DNA from: Aphelidium insulamus
Taxonomy: Eukaryota; Aphelidiomycota; Aphelidea; Aphelidiaceae
Length of the DNA stretch: 64,000 bases
Direction: 5' to 3'
Assembly (NCBI GenBank): GCA_036784855.1
Contig: JAZDSV010000010.1
Span: 248,001 to 312,000, forward strand
Positions within the stretch are counted from its first letter, which is position 1. Each line of letters opens with the position of its first letter. Below the pieces are notes generated by a model. That model made no database searches and was not told the origin of the DNA. It saw only the letters and a list, made by a program, of their open reading frames with translations. This document shows, piece by piece, positions 34,323 through 47,181 of the stretch. The position numbers and the translations under genes are program-made.

Positions 34323-37300
34323 ATGTTGCCCATCATCGCGCTACTGGCGCTAGTGGGCGTTCAACGTGCAGAAGCGATATGCAATTTGCCGCTCGAAGTT
34401 CGAATCGCTTCGGTGGACGACTGGTACGGCTTGATCTCAGGCATATATGCAATGGGCCACGAGAACTACAAGAACAGCTGGCTCGCTGGGGACAAGATAG
34501 TCAGCACTGCACGAGATCGCATTCTAAACACGACGTTCTGGATGCAGCCAACGGACACCGCGGCTGTATGGCGTGTTACATCGTACTCTGGCAAACTGAC
34601 CGGCTTCATTGCATCCATCTATTACAATGGACAGTTGCTGACCCAAACTGGTCAACCGGGATGGAACATTTCAATGAAAGACCCTGGTGGTTACTTGTCT
34701 CCGGCCGGTGTTCCAACCTACGTTCCCGGCTCAGACTGGTCCGAGGCAGTACCGTGTGCTACTGCACCTGCCACTCTCAACGTGTTCAATCAGTCGTACA
34801 CCGACTTTGTGCGCAATTACAATAATTCTGCGCCGCTGCCGAAATGGATTGCACCACAAGGGAATTGCAACAATGTCACTGCGCCGCTCACGTACTATGT
34901 TCGCGTTAATTTCTCGCCCTCTGCTGGCAATTTAACAGTGTGTCCGTACAACTTCACTGATCCGATGCTGTACAACACGAACAAATATTATCCTTGGGTG
35001 GAGTACAAAATTGGCGATCAATCTGGGCCGAAGCAGTTGCAACTGCGAATGGCCGGAAATTCCGAGTTTACCGCATATCTTGCCAATTACACAGTAGTCA
35101 GTCCAGACGGTCAGTTGCCATGTTTGTTCAATGACGCCTTGTGTGTACTAATGATGACAGCATGGTGGGTGGATTACGCACCCACTCGATCAACTGATTA
35201 CAAGTTCACGGTTGATGGAAGTTCGCCGCTCGTGCTGGGCGTGCAGGTAAAATCGACGTCGTTTATAGCGTCATTGATGTACGATTCGAAAATTGTGACC
35301 ACCACTGGAGATCTAAGCGGGTGGAAAATGACCAATGATTCGACGCTACTCAAGCCCGGTTGGAATTGGGACCACAATTTCAATTCGACCGGCTGGATTG
35401 ATGTATCGACAATGGGTAGGTGCCATACGTATCACATTGCAAATTCGCTCATTTCTAGACTTGAGCTGCAGTTCTCAGTCCAGCCTTCAGTATTCATACA
35501 TCTCGTACCTTGGCGCATGTGCACAAGCAGTTGGCTACCTGCGATGCACAACGCCGTATAATATTTACTTTCGATACGTGTTCAATCCCGCTACATTCGT
35601 ACCCAAGACGCCGTCCCTATGCCAGAATCGAATTGGGCCATGTGCTGCCGGCAAGTATTTGAGCGCCAGTGGCTTGGTGTGCTACAACTGCACAATGGGA
35701 ACGTACAAGTCCACATCGGGCAACGGAGCATGCACTTCATGTCCCGCAACAATGACAACAACATCAACCGGGGCAGCAAGCTGCACGTGTGCTGCAGGCT
35801 ATGGATGGAACGGGACAGTTTGTAGTACCTGCGTGGCAAACTCTTTCAAGGTGTCCAGCTCGAATGCAGCGTGCACAACGTGCTTGACATCGGCATACTC
35901 GTCATGTACTAATACGTCGTTCACGTGCAACAGCGGATACACTCCCTCCTCCGATGGTCTGGCCTGTGCAGCGTGCTCAGTTGGATCGTACAAATCCGTT
36001 ACGGGTAACGGTCTGTGCACGGCATGCAATTCTGGCGCATCAACCGCAATGAACGGATCGACTACGGCTTCCGACTGTGTGTGTCAACCTGGATACGGGT
36101 GGAATGGGACTACATGCAATTCATGCGGCATCAACACGTACAAGCCAAGCTTGAACAATACGGCTTGCATCTCTTGTCCGACAAACGCGGTCTGTTCTAG
36201 TTCGGCCTTCACTTGCAATGCCGGATACTCGCTGTCAGCTGATGGGCAATCATGCATACAATGTTCGGTGGGATCATATAAAACTGGTGCCGGCAACGGA
36301 CTTTGCACTGCGTGCAATTCATGGGCAACTACATCAGCCACTGGATCGTCATCCCCAGCAGCATGTCTATGCCAGGCGGGATATGGCTGGAATGGTACAA
36401 CGTGCAATTCATGCAGTGCTAACACGTACAAGCCAAGCTTGAACAATACGGCGTGCGTTACTTGCCCAGTTAATTCTGTCTGTTCTAGTTCGGCTTTCAC
36501 TTGCAATGCCGGATTTATGCTATCCGCGGACGGACAGTCATGCATTCATTGCTCGGTGGGATCGTTCAAGACCGCTGCTGGTAACGGGCCTTGTACTGCA
36601 TGCAACGCAGGTACATATTGTCGCGTGGCAATTCGAAAGTAACTTACAATTGATATATAGGCGCATCAACCTCCAATAATGCATCATTGCTGGCATCGAA
36701 CTGCTTGTGTCAGCCTGGATACGGCTGGAATGGGACATTGTGCAATTCTTGCGCCGTCAACACATACAAGCCAGGCCTAAATAATACGGCATGTCTATCG
36801 TGTCCAGCAAACTCTGTCTGCACGACTTCGACGTTCACTTGCAATTCCGGATACACCCTGTCCGCCGACGGGCAATCATGCGTTCAGTGTTCTGCAGGAA
36901 GTTATAAACTGGCGTCGGGTAACGTTCTGTGCACGGCATGCAATTCTGGCGCATCAACTGCAATGAACGGATCGACTACGGCTTCCGACTGTGTGTGTCA
37001 ACCTGGATACGGGTGGAATGGGACTACATGCAATTCATGCGGCATCAACACGTACAAGCCAAGCTTGAACAATACGGCTTGCATATCTTGTCCGACAAAC
37101 GCGGTCTGTTCTAGTTCGGCCTTCACTTGCAATGCTGGATACACGCTGTCAGCTGATGGGCAATCATGCATACAATGTTCGGTGGGATCATATAAAACTG
37201 GTGCCGGCAACGGACTTTGCACTGCGTGCAATTCATGGGCAACTACATCAGCCACTGGATCGTCATCCCCAGCAGCATGTCTATGCCAGGCGGGATATGG

Positions 37301-40190
37301 CTGGAATGGTACAACGTGCAATTCACTGCGAGTGCTAACACGTACAAGCCAAGCTTGAACAATACGGCGTGCGTTACTTGCCCAATTAATTCTGTCTGTT
37401 CTAGTTCGGCTTTCACTTGCAATGCCGGATTTATGCTATCCGCGGACGGACAGTCATGCATACAATGCTCGGTGGGATCGTTCAAGACCGCTGCTGGTAA
37501 CGGGCCTTGTACTGCATGCAACGCAGGTACATATTGTCGTGTGGCAATTCGAAAGTAACTTTCAATTGATATATAGGCGCATCAACCTCCAATAATGCAT
37601 CATTGCTGGCATCGGACTGCTTGTGTCAGCCTGGATATGGCTGGAATGGGACATTGTGCAATTCTTGCGCCGTCAACACATACAAGCCAGGCCTAAATAA
37701 TACGGCATGTCTATCGTGTCCAGCAAACTCTGTCTGCACGACTTCGACGTTCACTTGCAATGCCGGATACACCCTGTCCGCCGACGGGCAATCATGCGTT
37801 CAGTGTTCTGCAGGAAGTTATAAACTGGCGTCGGGTAACGGTCTGTGCACGGCATGCAATTCTGGCGCATCAACCGCAATGAACGGATCGACTACGGCTT
37901 CCGACTGTGTGTGTCAACCTGGATACGGGTGGAATGGGACTACATGCAATTCATGCGGCATCAACACGTACAAGCCAAGCCTGAACAATACGGCTTGCAT
38001 CTCTTGTCCGATAAACGCGGTCTGTTCCAGTTCGGCCTTCACTTGCAATGCCGGATACACGCTGTCAGCTGATGGGCAATCATGCATACAATGTTCGGTG
38101 GGATCGTATAAAACAGCTGCCGGCATTGACGCTTGCACCTCCTGTTACGATGGTGCCACTACAGCTCTGAATGGATCGACTATTGGCATCCGATTGTGTG
38201 TGCCAGCCTGGATACGGCCGGAATGGCACATTGTGTTCCGCATGTACCGCCAACTACTACAAATCCGGCTTGAGCAATTCGCTATGCACAATCTGTCCTG
38301 CCAATGCCGTTTGTGACCGCACGTCCTTTCAATGTGCTGCTGGGTATCGCCTCTCTACGGATGGGAGCGCATGTGTTGCCTGTCCATTGGGGTCGTACAA
38401 GGACGTGGCCGGAAATGGCACTTGCACTAGCTGCATAGCTGGCATGACAACCATGTTTAACGGATCCACAAGTGCCGTCAGTTGTGGCTGCACTCCGGGG
38501 TATACGTGGATCGGCGGAAGATGCGCTGCATGCAGTACTGGCACGTACAAGTCAGCCATCGGTAATAATTTGTGCGCCAATTGTGCTGCCGGCGCCACGA
38601 CGTTGGCCAACGCGACTTCAAGTGCTGCTGATTGCGTTTGCAAAGTGGGATACGAGTGGGACGGAGTGCGATGCAAGCTTTGCTCCGAGGGTACATTCAA
38701 GCTCAATATCGGAAATTCGAATTGCACCACGTGCCCCGATAATGCAAGCTGCTCCGGCGGCAGCATCATGTGCAATCCGGCCTACACTCCAGCAGAGGAC
38801 GGGACACGCTGCGTGCCGTGTGCCAGCGGAACCTACAAGTTAAGTACCGGTATAGACGAGTGCCAGCGGTGCCCTGTTGGATCTTCCGAGCCACAATGCG
38901 CGCCCATTGATGGTGGATCGGAACAAGCGCGTGCCAATTCCGGGGCGAGTGCCACTGACGACTCCACATCGATGATTGCTATTATCGCAGGTGCCGTAGC
39001 AGCTTTTGTAGTGATAGCTGGGGTACTGGTTGTCAAACTGAATTCACGATTTACCGGGCGAAATACAGCCGGCGCTTTTGGTGCAACTAATGGCACAAAG
39101 GACAACATGGTGGAGAACTTTAGCAAGACCGACTTGCAAAACGTGGCACCACAATTCTCCGGTGCCTACACCACGAATACGGCCATGCTGATGGCAAACA
39201 ATACGGAATTTAGTATGCCTGGGTTCCTGCAGTTTCAAGCCGGCCGCGACTTCCGCTGGGAGACTCTTGTGGCCAAGGGTGAAGGCGGAGAGGTGTATCT
39301 GGGTCACGGCTTCACGTCGGAGCTGTGCAAGACCAATAGCGGTACACTAGTCGTCAAGATTGTTGCCCCGTCTCGCTCTGCAGTCTCGGCCAAGTCGTCG
39401 CAAGCGTTCGACCAGGAGATCGCCGTCATGCGTTTCCTGGGCAGCCACCACAAAATCTCGCACTTGCTTGGCTGGTGCGAACAGCCGATGGCAATCTTGA
39501 TCAAACACTATCAGCTGGGCAGTATTTCCGCATTCATCCAGTCCGGTTATTTGGCAACCAAGAGTCAAGTGGTTCTATTTTCCAAAGATATTTGTGGTGC
39601 AGTGCAGTTCATGCACGGCAAAAACGTTGCACATCGCGACATTTGTGCCAACAACATCTTCGTCGACTTGGACGATGAAGGTGGAGCCGTGTGCGTCGTT
39701 GGAGATTTTGGTGCTGCCACCGTTTTCTCCAAGCAAGGCGACCTGGCTGAAGGTTTCCATGTGGTTCAGCCCAAGAGTATCACCACCGTCTACTCGGCAC
39801 CGGAAGTTGTACGCCGTTTCCATCACGGCGGCTATAATGCCGGAATGGATGAGGCCTTCCAGAGCGACGTCTTTGCATGTAGTATGCTTCTCTATCTGCT
39901 TCAGAACAAGGTAGAGGCGTGGTCGGCATGAATGCTAATGCTCAGCTATTCCGCATTGATGGAGAGGTGACAGTAGCAGTATTTAATAATATACGTGCTC
40001 CCAGTACATTATGTGTCAGGAAATCCAGAAATGTTGGTTTAATGAGACAGAGAAGTCGCGGTTGCTGAATGCTGAAGGATTAAAAGTAATGCGCGTATGC
40101 TTTGTTGGTGTCCAACATATATCTCCATCCTGTGAAACAATGCACTGCGGAGGATTTTTTTGTGATGTGGTCACTCACGGCCATCAATAA
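34323..40190 (+). CDS. Receptor-like protein kinase with tandem Cys-rich repeats
   Basis: ATG at 34323 opens a signal peptide (MLPIIALLALVGVQRAEA). A ~370-residue N-glycosylation-rich domain with two related halves (W..TSYSGKLTGFIASIYYNG / VKSTSFIASLMYDSKI) follows. Then come about 17 Cys-rich units of the GCC2/GCC3 ephrin-receptor-like type (GYGWNGT.CNSC..NTYKPSLNN.AC..CP). A membrane span (MIAIIAGAVAAFVVIAGVLVV) precedes the kinase: G-loop KGEGGEVYLG, VAIK-like LVVKIV, catalytic HRDICANN, Mg-binding GDFGAA, and YSAPEVV. Two short last exons probably end at 40190. The reading frame breaks near 37328 and 38172 in the repeats. Kinase group (TK versus TKL) is unresolved. Confidence 0.7.
36002..38110 (+). 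repeat. ~915 bp tandem duplication inside the receptor ectodomain
   Basis: Sequence from ~36002 recurs at ~36917 and again, partly, at ~37833, with periods of 914-916 bp and only a few mismatches per 200 bp. Each full copy carries several Cys-rich units plus a 50 nt intron (36611-36660 and 37527-37576, two differences). Duplication of exon and intron together shows it happened at DNA level and recently. Older, more diverged units surround it. Confidence 0.9.
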
Positions 40191-40659
40191 GGGTAAACAA
40201 ATCAAATGAGCACACGCCACCTCATCTACAACGCTCCTATACAATTTACTTGTCAATATATATTGAACGGTAGCGGATGCCTCTTAGCGTGAGGTCCATG
40301 GATGCGAAGTTTGCTTGTTCGCACTGCCAACACTTGTAGAAGTACACGTTTACCGACATCACGCAACTCTGTAGGCTACATGCATTGAATGTAATTCGTG
40401 CCTTATGCAACAGTTCGGTGGTCCCATGCACGCTATTACGCCCAACCATATGGATGCGTCTTTTCAAGGCTCTCGAGTGACGTAACATTATTAGAGGACA
40501 ATCGCTTCAACTTTTCTTCTTTCCTACGCATCTCCTATTCGGCACACTTGTGAGCTCTCCCGCACACGAACACACACACGCACACACGAACACACACACG
40601 CAGGTGGGCGCGCGTACTTGCGCACCTTCCTTTCTCGCTTACACTGTGCGCGTGTAGAC
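40191..40659. other. Intergenic region before SF3B1
   Basis: About 470 bp. An 80-codon minus-strand frame (40246-40488) has no recognised similarity and no promoter evidence, so it is not called. A CA/CACACG-rich stretch lies at 40560-40602, just upstream of the SF3B1 start. Confidence 0.5.
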
Positions 40660-43600
40660 ATGAGCAGCGGTGGTGGCAACATAGAGGAAGAGTTTCGCCT
40701 GCTGGCCAAGCTCAAGGCATCGCAGGCCAAGAATAAGGCGGCCATGGGCAGTGCGGCGGCCGGCTACGACGAGCACATTTATGATGGCACGCCCATGTCG
40801 GCATCAGAGGCGGCCAGTGCCGACTACAGCACCGAGGTGGTGGAGACGGAGGAGGAGGCGGCGGCCAATGGCGGTGGTACCAATGCCGTGGCGTCGCGCT
40901 GGTCCGTGTCCAAGCAGATGCTGAGCAATGTGCCGCGCGGGGATGTGCACAGCGGCGGTGCCGATGATGGCGACGATCCATTCGGGCAACGACAGCGGGC
41001 GCTGAGTGGGCGCGAGGACGAGTACCACGCGCGCCGCCACCACCGCACTCTGTCGCCCACGCGCACCGATGCATTTGCACTCGGCAAGGCCAAGCAGCAG
41101 CAGCCTGATGGCAGTGCCCGCTCCTATGCCCAGGTGATGCGCGAAACACAGCTGGACCGTCAGCATGACGAGCTGCTGCACAAGATTCGGCAAGAGACTG
41201 CGGCCGCTGCCGAGGACACGGCCGACAAGGGCACGGCAGGGCACGGCGAGAAGCGTCCGGCCGGAGATGACGGGACCAACGAGTGGGAGCGCCCGGATGA
41301 GACACCCCGTGTGCAGAGTGGTCGCGGCCGCTGGGACGAGACACCGCGCGTCGATCGCCAGGATGAAGGCGGCGCGAGCGAGCAGGCGGCCAAGCCAGCC
41401 CGCAAACGGAACCGTTGGGACGAGACGCCAGTGACGGCGAGCGGGGGTGCCACACCCGCGCTGTCCGCAGGCACAACAAGTCGATGGGACCAGACACCGC
41501 TGGTTGCCAGTGGCGGTGTGGGAGACACTCCCAGGCGCTCGCGATCACGCTGGGACGAGACACCGGTGCATGTGTCGGCGGCGGGAAAACTCTCTTCCTC
41601 CGGGAGCACACCAGCGCACGGCCCGCATGTAATGGCCACCCGGATTGACCGCGAAATTGCCGCCCGCAACCAGCCCTGGACCGACGAGGAGCTGAACCTG
41701 CTGCTGCCGAGCACCGGCTACCAGATCCTGGCCGTGCCCAGCTCATACCGCCCAATAAGGACACCCGCACGCAAACTCACTGCCACCCCGGCGCCGCAGC
41801 AGCAGCACGACGACAGCTTCTTCATTCAGGAGGAGGCCGTGCATCAGCAGCAGCAGCAACAACTCGGGCAGGGCCAACAGCAGATGGGCAACGAGGCGCT
41901 GCCGCTGTTCAAGCCCGAGGACGTGCAGTTCTTTGGCAAGCTGCTGGATGGCCGCGGCGAGGACGACATGACACTGACGGAGGCCAAGGAGCGCAAGATC
42001 ATGCGACTCCTGCTACGCATCAAGAACGGCACGCCGCCCATGCGCAAGTCAGCGCTCAAACAGGTGACGGACAATGCGCGGCTGTTTGGCGCCGGGCCGC
42101 TCTTTGACCAGATCCTGCCGCTGCTGATGTCGCCCACACTGGAGGACCAAGAGCGCCACCTGATGGTCAAGGTGATTGACCGCGTGCTGTACAAGCTTGA
42201 CGATCTGGTGCGGCCGTACGTGCACAAGATCCTTGTGGTCATTGAGCCGATGCTCATTGACGAGGATTATTATGCGCGGGTGGAGGGGCGTGAAATCGTA
42301 TCCAACCTGAGTAAGGCCGCCGGTCTGGCTACCATGATCGCCACCATGCGCCCGGACATTGACCACGTGGACGAGTATGTGCGCAATACTACGGCGCGCG
42401 CCTTCTCCGTAGTGGCGTCGGCGCTCGGTGTGCCGGCACTGTTGCCCTTTCTCAAGGCCGTGTGCAAGAGTAAGAAATCGTGGCAGGCGCGACACACCGG
42501 TATCAAAATTGTGCAGCAGATTGCCATCCTGCTGGGGTGCGGCGTGCTGCCCCATCTGCGCAGTCTGGTGGAGGCGATCGCAGCCGGTCTCGATGACGAG
42601 CAGCAAAAGGTGCGCACGATGGCGGCACTGTCACTGTCGGCGCTGGCGGAAGCGTCGGCCCCGTACGGCATCGAGTCGTTCGACGCGGTGCTGCAGCCGC
42701 TGTGGCACGGCATACGCAAACACCGCGGCAAGGGTCTGGCCGCCTTCCTCAAGGCCGTCGGGTTCATCGTGCCGCTGATGGACCCCGAGTACGCCATCTA
42801 CTACACCAAGCACATGATGCCCATTCTGATACGTGAGTTCCAGTCTCCGGACGACGAGATGAAGAAGATTGTGTTGAAGGTGATCAAGCAGTGCGCCACG
42901 ACGGACGGCGTCGAGCCGCAATTCATCCGTGAAGAGATCATGCCCGAGTTCTTTAAGCACTTTTGGGTGCGGCGCATGGCCCTGGACCGCCGCAACTATG
43001 TGCAGCTGGTCGAGACTACGGTGGAGCTCTCAAACCGTGTCGGTGTGGCCGAGATCGCCAACCGGCTGGTGCCCAGCATCAAGGACGAGTCGGAGCCGTT
43101 TCGCAAGATGGTCATCGAGGCGCTGGACAAGATTGTGGCCACGCACGGCGCTGCCGACATTGACGAGCGTCTCGAGGAGCTGGTGATTGATGGATTGCTG
43201 TTTGCCTTCCAGGAGCAGAACTCGGATGACGCCACCGTGCTGGACGGGTTCGGCACCATTGTCACGGCGCTGGGTCTGCGCACCAAACGCTACTTGCCGC
43301 AGATCTGCTCCACCATTCTGTGGCGCCTGAACAACAAGACTGCCAAGGTCCGACAGCAGGCTGCCGATCTTATTGCGCGCGTGGCAATGACAATGAATAT
43401 TTGCGGTGAGGAGAAGCTGCTTGGCCATCTCGGCGTGGTGCTGTACGAGTATCTGGGTGAGGAGTTCCCGGACGTGCTCGGCTCAATTTTGGGCGGCCTG
43501 AAGGCCATTGTCAATGTGATCGGCATGACCAAGATGAACCCGCCCATAAAGGATCTGTTGCCGCGACTGACACCCATCCTCAAGAACCGCCACGAAAAGG

Positions 43601-44476
43601 TGCAAGAGAACTGCATTGATCTTATTGGCCGCATTGCGGATCGCGGTGCCGAGTTTGTCAGTCCGCGCGAGTGGATGCGCATCTGTTTCGAGCTTCTCGA
43701 GACGCTCAAGGCACACCGCAAAGCCATCCGTCGCGCGGCCGTCAACACATTCGGCTACATTGCCAAGGCGATCGGACCGCAAGATGTGCTCGTGACCCTG
43801 CTCAACAATTTGAAGGTGCAGGAGCGGCAGTTGCGTGTCTGCACCACCGTCGCCATTGCCATCGTGGCCGAGACGTGCTCGCCCTTCACCGTGCTACCGG
43901 CGCTGATGAACGAGTACCGTGTGCCGGAGCAGAATGTGCAGAACGGCGTGCTCAAGGCGCTCAGCTTCATGTTTGAGTACATTGGCGAGATGGGCCGCGA
44001 TTATATCTACGCGGTGACGTCGCTGTTTGAGGATGCCCTCATTGACCGGGATGCCGTGCACCGCCAAACAGCCTCCACAGCCGTCATGCACCTGGCCATC
44101 GGTTGTGCCGGTCTGGGAGTTGAAGATGCGCTCACCCACTTGCTCAACCTTGTCTGGCCCAACATCTTTGAAGTGTACGTCATACATAACTCTCTGCATC
44201 CGTTGTTGCAAATATTAACATTACAGATCCCCACACGTGATAAATGCAGTGATGGGAGCGGTGGACGGATTCCGAGTATCTCTTGGACCCGCGGTGATAT
44301 TGCTCTACATTCTGCAAGGGCTGTTCCATCCGGCGCGCAAAGTCCGCGAAGCCTACTGGAAAGTGTACAACAATCTGTACATTGGCGCACAGGACCAGAT
44401 GGTGGCTTACTATCCGCGCGTGCCCAACGATGGGCGCAATGTGTATGAGCGCTATGAGCTGGATCTGGTTCTGTAG
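40660..44476 (+). CDS. SF3B1: Splicing factor SF3B1 (SF3b155)
   Basis: ATG at 40660, two exons joined at 44174 (donor gtacgt, acceptor ttacag) to give ...[16 protein letters not shown], stop at 44476. The N-terminus carries several RWDETP/RWDQTP repeats, cyclin-CDK-type TP phosphosites found in SF3B1, and the [16 protein letters not shown] block. The rest is the HEAT superhelix ([34 protein letters not shown]) ending [10 protein letters not shown]. The branch-site pocket region is conserved, including [11 protein letters not shown] and DDEQQKVRT, which hold the equivalents of human K666 and K700. It is the U2 snRNP branch-site protein. Confidence 0.98.
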
Positions 44477-44544
44477 AGGCGCTATGGTCATGCTCATACA
44501 TAAATGGATTAATTCTATGTAACTTTGCAGTATTTATCGACATT

Positions 44545-45267
44545 CTAGATCCGCACTGCTTTTACGCGATTGCGTCCCATGCCAATTACGGTTTCGATTT
44601 GCTTCGATACGTTCGCATCCTCGCAAGCAATCTCTAGCTGCTCAATAACACCGTTGCGGTACAAATGACTGCACAGGGTCTCTCCGCCATTTTTTGTAAG
44701 TTTAATCCCGGGCAGAGACACAGATGTCAGTGAATTGTTGTTTGCGAGGACCGTGGACAGCCTAAGTGCCACCTCGTCGTGCAAAGTTAGTGAGACATCT
44801 TTAACTGTCAGCGAAATCAGGTGAGAGTTTCGGCCAATAAGCTGACAAATATCGTCCATAATATACTTTTTCCAATTAGTGACTGATGCACTTCCAGGTG
44901 CTCCCTTTGCTTGAGAATCTGTGCACGTCATTATTACTGTCTTGACGGTCTTGTTATCCACCAAGGCTTTGAGCGTGAAATGAATCAAGTGTGAAAATGT
45001 TGAAAGCTCAACTTTTTCAGTGTCAAGCATTGGCGATGTGTACATCATCGGTGCTAAGCCAAAATCGGATGGAACTAGCGGACGTTGACTATAGTTTCTC
45101 AATACTGGTTTGCCGGTAGAAGGATTTATATCGGTGGTGTTTAGGTTAGGATATAATCCAAAACTGCAAAATAAAAATCGATACTCGAGACCCGTTACGG
45201 AAGTACCTGCCTCGGACGGCTCGGGTTGTGCAGCCTGCTGCGTTGAAGGGCCTCTGTTGTTGTCCAT
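44545..45267 (-). CDS. RNI/LRR-like protein A (paralogue of 62430-63393)
   Basis: Single frame of 240 residues, ATG at 45267, stop at 44545. After a disordered start, residues ~80-240 align with the gene at 62430: LDTEKVELSTFSHLIHFTLKALVDNKTVK, WKKYIMDDICQLIGRNSHLISL and LANNNSLTSVSLPGIKLTKNGGETLC. The alternation L..VL..N.SLTS..L.G..LT..GG..L resembles ribonuclease-inhibitor-type leucine-rich repeats. A short intron near 45165-45215 is possible, but no join improved the frame. Function unknown. Confidence 0.65.
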   Translation of the reverse strand: MDNNRGPSTQQAAQPEPSEAGTSVTGLEYRFLFCSFGLYPNLNTTDINPSTGKPVLRNYSQRPLVPSDFGLAPMMYTSPMLDTEKVELSTFSHLIHFTLKALVDNKTVKTVIMTCTDSQAKGAPGSASVTNWKKYIMDDICQLIGRNSHLISLTVKDVSLTLHDEVALRLSTVLANNNSLTSVSLPGIKLTKNGGETLCSHLYRNGVIEQLEIACEDANVSKQIETVIGMGRNRVKAVRI

Positions 45268-45426
45268 AGTAACAGGTTGACTTGAAGTGAACGCCAGCGC
45301 ACTTGCTAATTCGTGGCCTGAATGACGCGCAGCTGTCTGATTCGCCCATGCTCACTCCACGGATGGCGATAGGCTAGCCATAAAAATTAACGAACGCAAG
45401 CTGCACATATTTAATATTCCATCATT

Positions 45427-47031
45427 CTATGCACCACTGCTGTCAGAGTTGACATTCTTTGCATACTCCTGGCGAATGGAGTGGAAAAAGTGCGGCTGAA
45501 TGCGCCACGACTCCACCTCGTCAAAGTAGTGATCTTCATTCAGCCATCCGTCGCTGCGCATATACATCGCCGCTGCATCGCCCAGCCTGCCCTTGCCCTT
45601 GGCCACGGATGCCAGTTTGGCCGCGTGCTGCTCCACAACCTTGCCATCTAGACGGTAGCGACGCCGCCATGTTCTGTTCTCACTGCGCACACCGTGCCAA
45701 AAGAGTTTACAGAATCCGGCCCAGTTGGCACACACGCCACGATCAAATGCACTGTCAGACAGTCGGAATCGCTGTGGCAGCCACGAGCGACAACCACTTC
45801 TCGGCGTCGACGATTCGTCTGAGGCGAGACTGACATCGCTGGATGGCAGTTGTGAACCCGTAGCCTTGGCGCCAGTGATAAAGTAGCTCAGGTACCACGG
45901 CCAGGTGCCGAGCTGCCGCGGAGATCGAATATGTTCCGCCGTAAGCTGGTTCGTGGATATGAGGTATGTCTGGTAGGCGAATACGGAGAGCACCAACAAT
46001 TCTGCCATCAACAGCAGCGTGATGCATACGCTAAGCAGCACTAGCAGCACCACCACCAGACCCGTGCTGACAGCTCCCACCGGAAGCCTTGCCAGCACTG
46101 AAATAGCCACCGCCATCTATAGACAAGGATGAACTTTATAGTCATATTTTTGTATGCACATACGCGAGCAATGGCCAGCAGGTCGGCAGCATTTTGTACC
46201 AGGAGCCACAGCCAAAACAGGCCATGGCTATTCTGGCCAATGCACATTCCCGTGAACGGGCAGTGATGGTCTACAGGTCGTCAACCATGCATTTGGTATC
46301 TGGTGACACGTCACAAGATAACACGAACCGAAGCGCAGAACGCATTGACCGCACGTGGCACAGTGTCGGGTACGTAGTGGCTGGTGCACGCGGCACAGAT
46401 CACAATAACGGCGGGGAATGTCGGCAAACGTGGTCAGAACAACTTTGCCAGATATTCGGTTTGCTGCAGGTAGCACCGGTGCCTCCTTGATGGATGTTTC
46501 TTCTTCGTCGTCCATTACCGCGGTGCCGTCGGGATAATCATTCAGGGCGGCCAGGGATTCGGTGGACTCGCTTGGCACCGCTTCGGCACCACCTCGAGCG
46601 GAACCCCAACGCATAGCAGCAAGTAACCATTGGCGTGGCTCACTTGTCCGAGCATTTCGCGGCGGAGGAACCGTAGTCATTCCCAGAGACAATGCCGCCA
46701 AGCGGCGACATAGCATGTGATCCCGTGCCGGTGGTTCCGGTGTTCCTGCCCAGTTGTAGAAAGCAGCCACAATATCAACACAACACTACTGACCAATGTA
46801 GCCCGGTTCTCTGCCATAGCAGAGCCAGACATACAGGAGCCATGGTACGGCGAGCAGCGGATACAAGCTCGGTGAAACAGTGGCTAGCTGCGCCACTCCG
46901 ACAGTGCAGTCAAACAGGAGCAGGGCTGCGGTGCATACAGCATTCAGTGCAATGTATGCAGCGCGAGCTCGTCGTGCAGACACCTGGACATCCACCACCT
47001 CTCTGCACACTGTGCGTAATATGTCGGGCAT
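45427..47031 (-). CDS. DHHC palmitoyltransferase
   Basis: ATG at 47031, four exons, stop at 45427. Two N-terminal spans (AAYIALNAVCTAALLLFD; LYPLLAVPWLLYVWLCYG) precede the Cys-rich domain YCDLCRVHQPLRTRHCATCGQCVLRFDHHCPFTGMCIGQNSH. The catalytic DHHC is formed across an intron (donor gttcgt, acceptor ctgtag). Two further spans follow, then the C-terminal AFDRGVCANWAGF segment like that in ZDHHC17/ZDHHC13. The usual DHHCPW..NC is DHHCPFTGMC here, and the TTxE motif is reduced to TNQLTAE. It should S-acylate membrane proteins. Human homologues of this subgroup carry ankyrin repeats, which are absent. Confidence 0.85.
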
Positions 47032-47181
47032 TGTGCCATACAAAGTAGGTTTGTGCAAGGCGGGAACTAATAACGGAACTAACAATTAACAACACCATCA
47101 ACAACATAATAACTCCCGGGACGCAATTTATTTATTGAACTTTACCCATCACACATCGAATCCCGGGCATTGCTTGACAGA

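Noticed and set aside
36084-37521. Periodic minus-strand frames opposite the receptor repeats
   Set aside because: Their periodicity simply mirrors the tandem Cys-rich units on the plus strand, which carry regular cysteines.
40712-41770. 352-codon minus-strand frame opposite the SF3B1 N-terminus
   Set aside because: Composition (Arg/Ser/His/Cys-rich) is typical of the reverse strand of a GC-rich gene, and SF3B1 is unambiguous on the plus strand.
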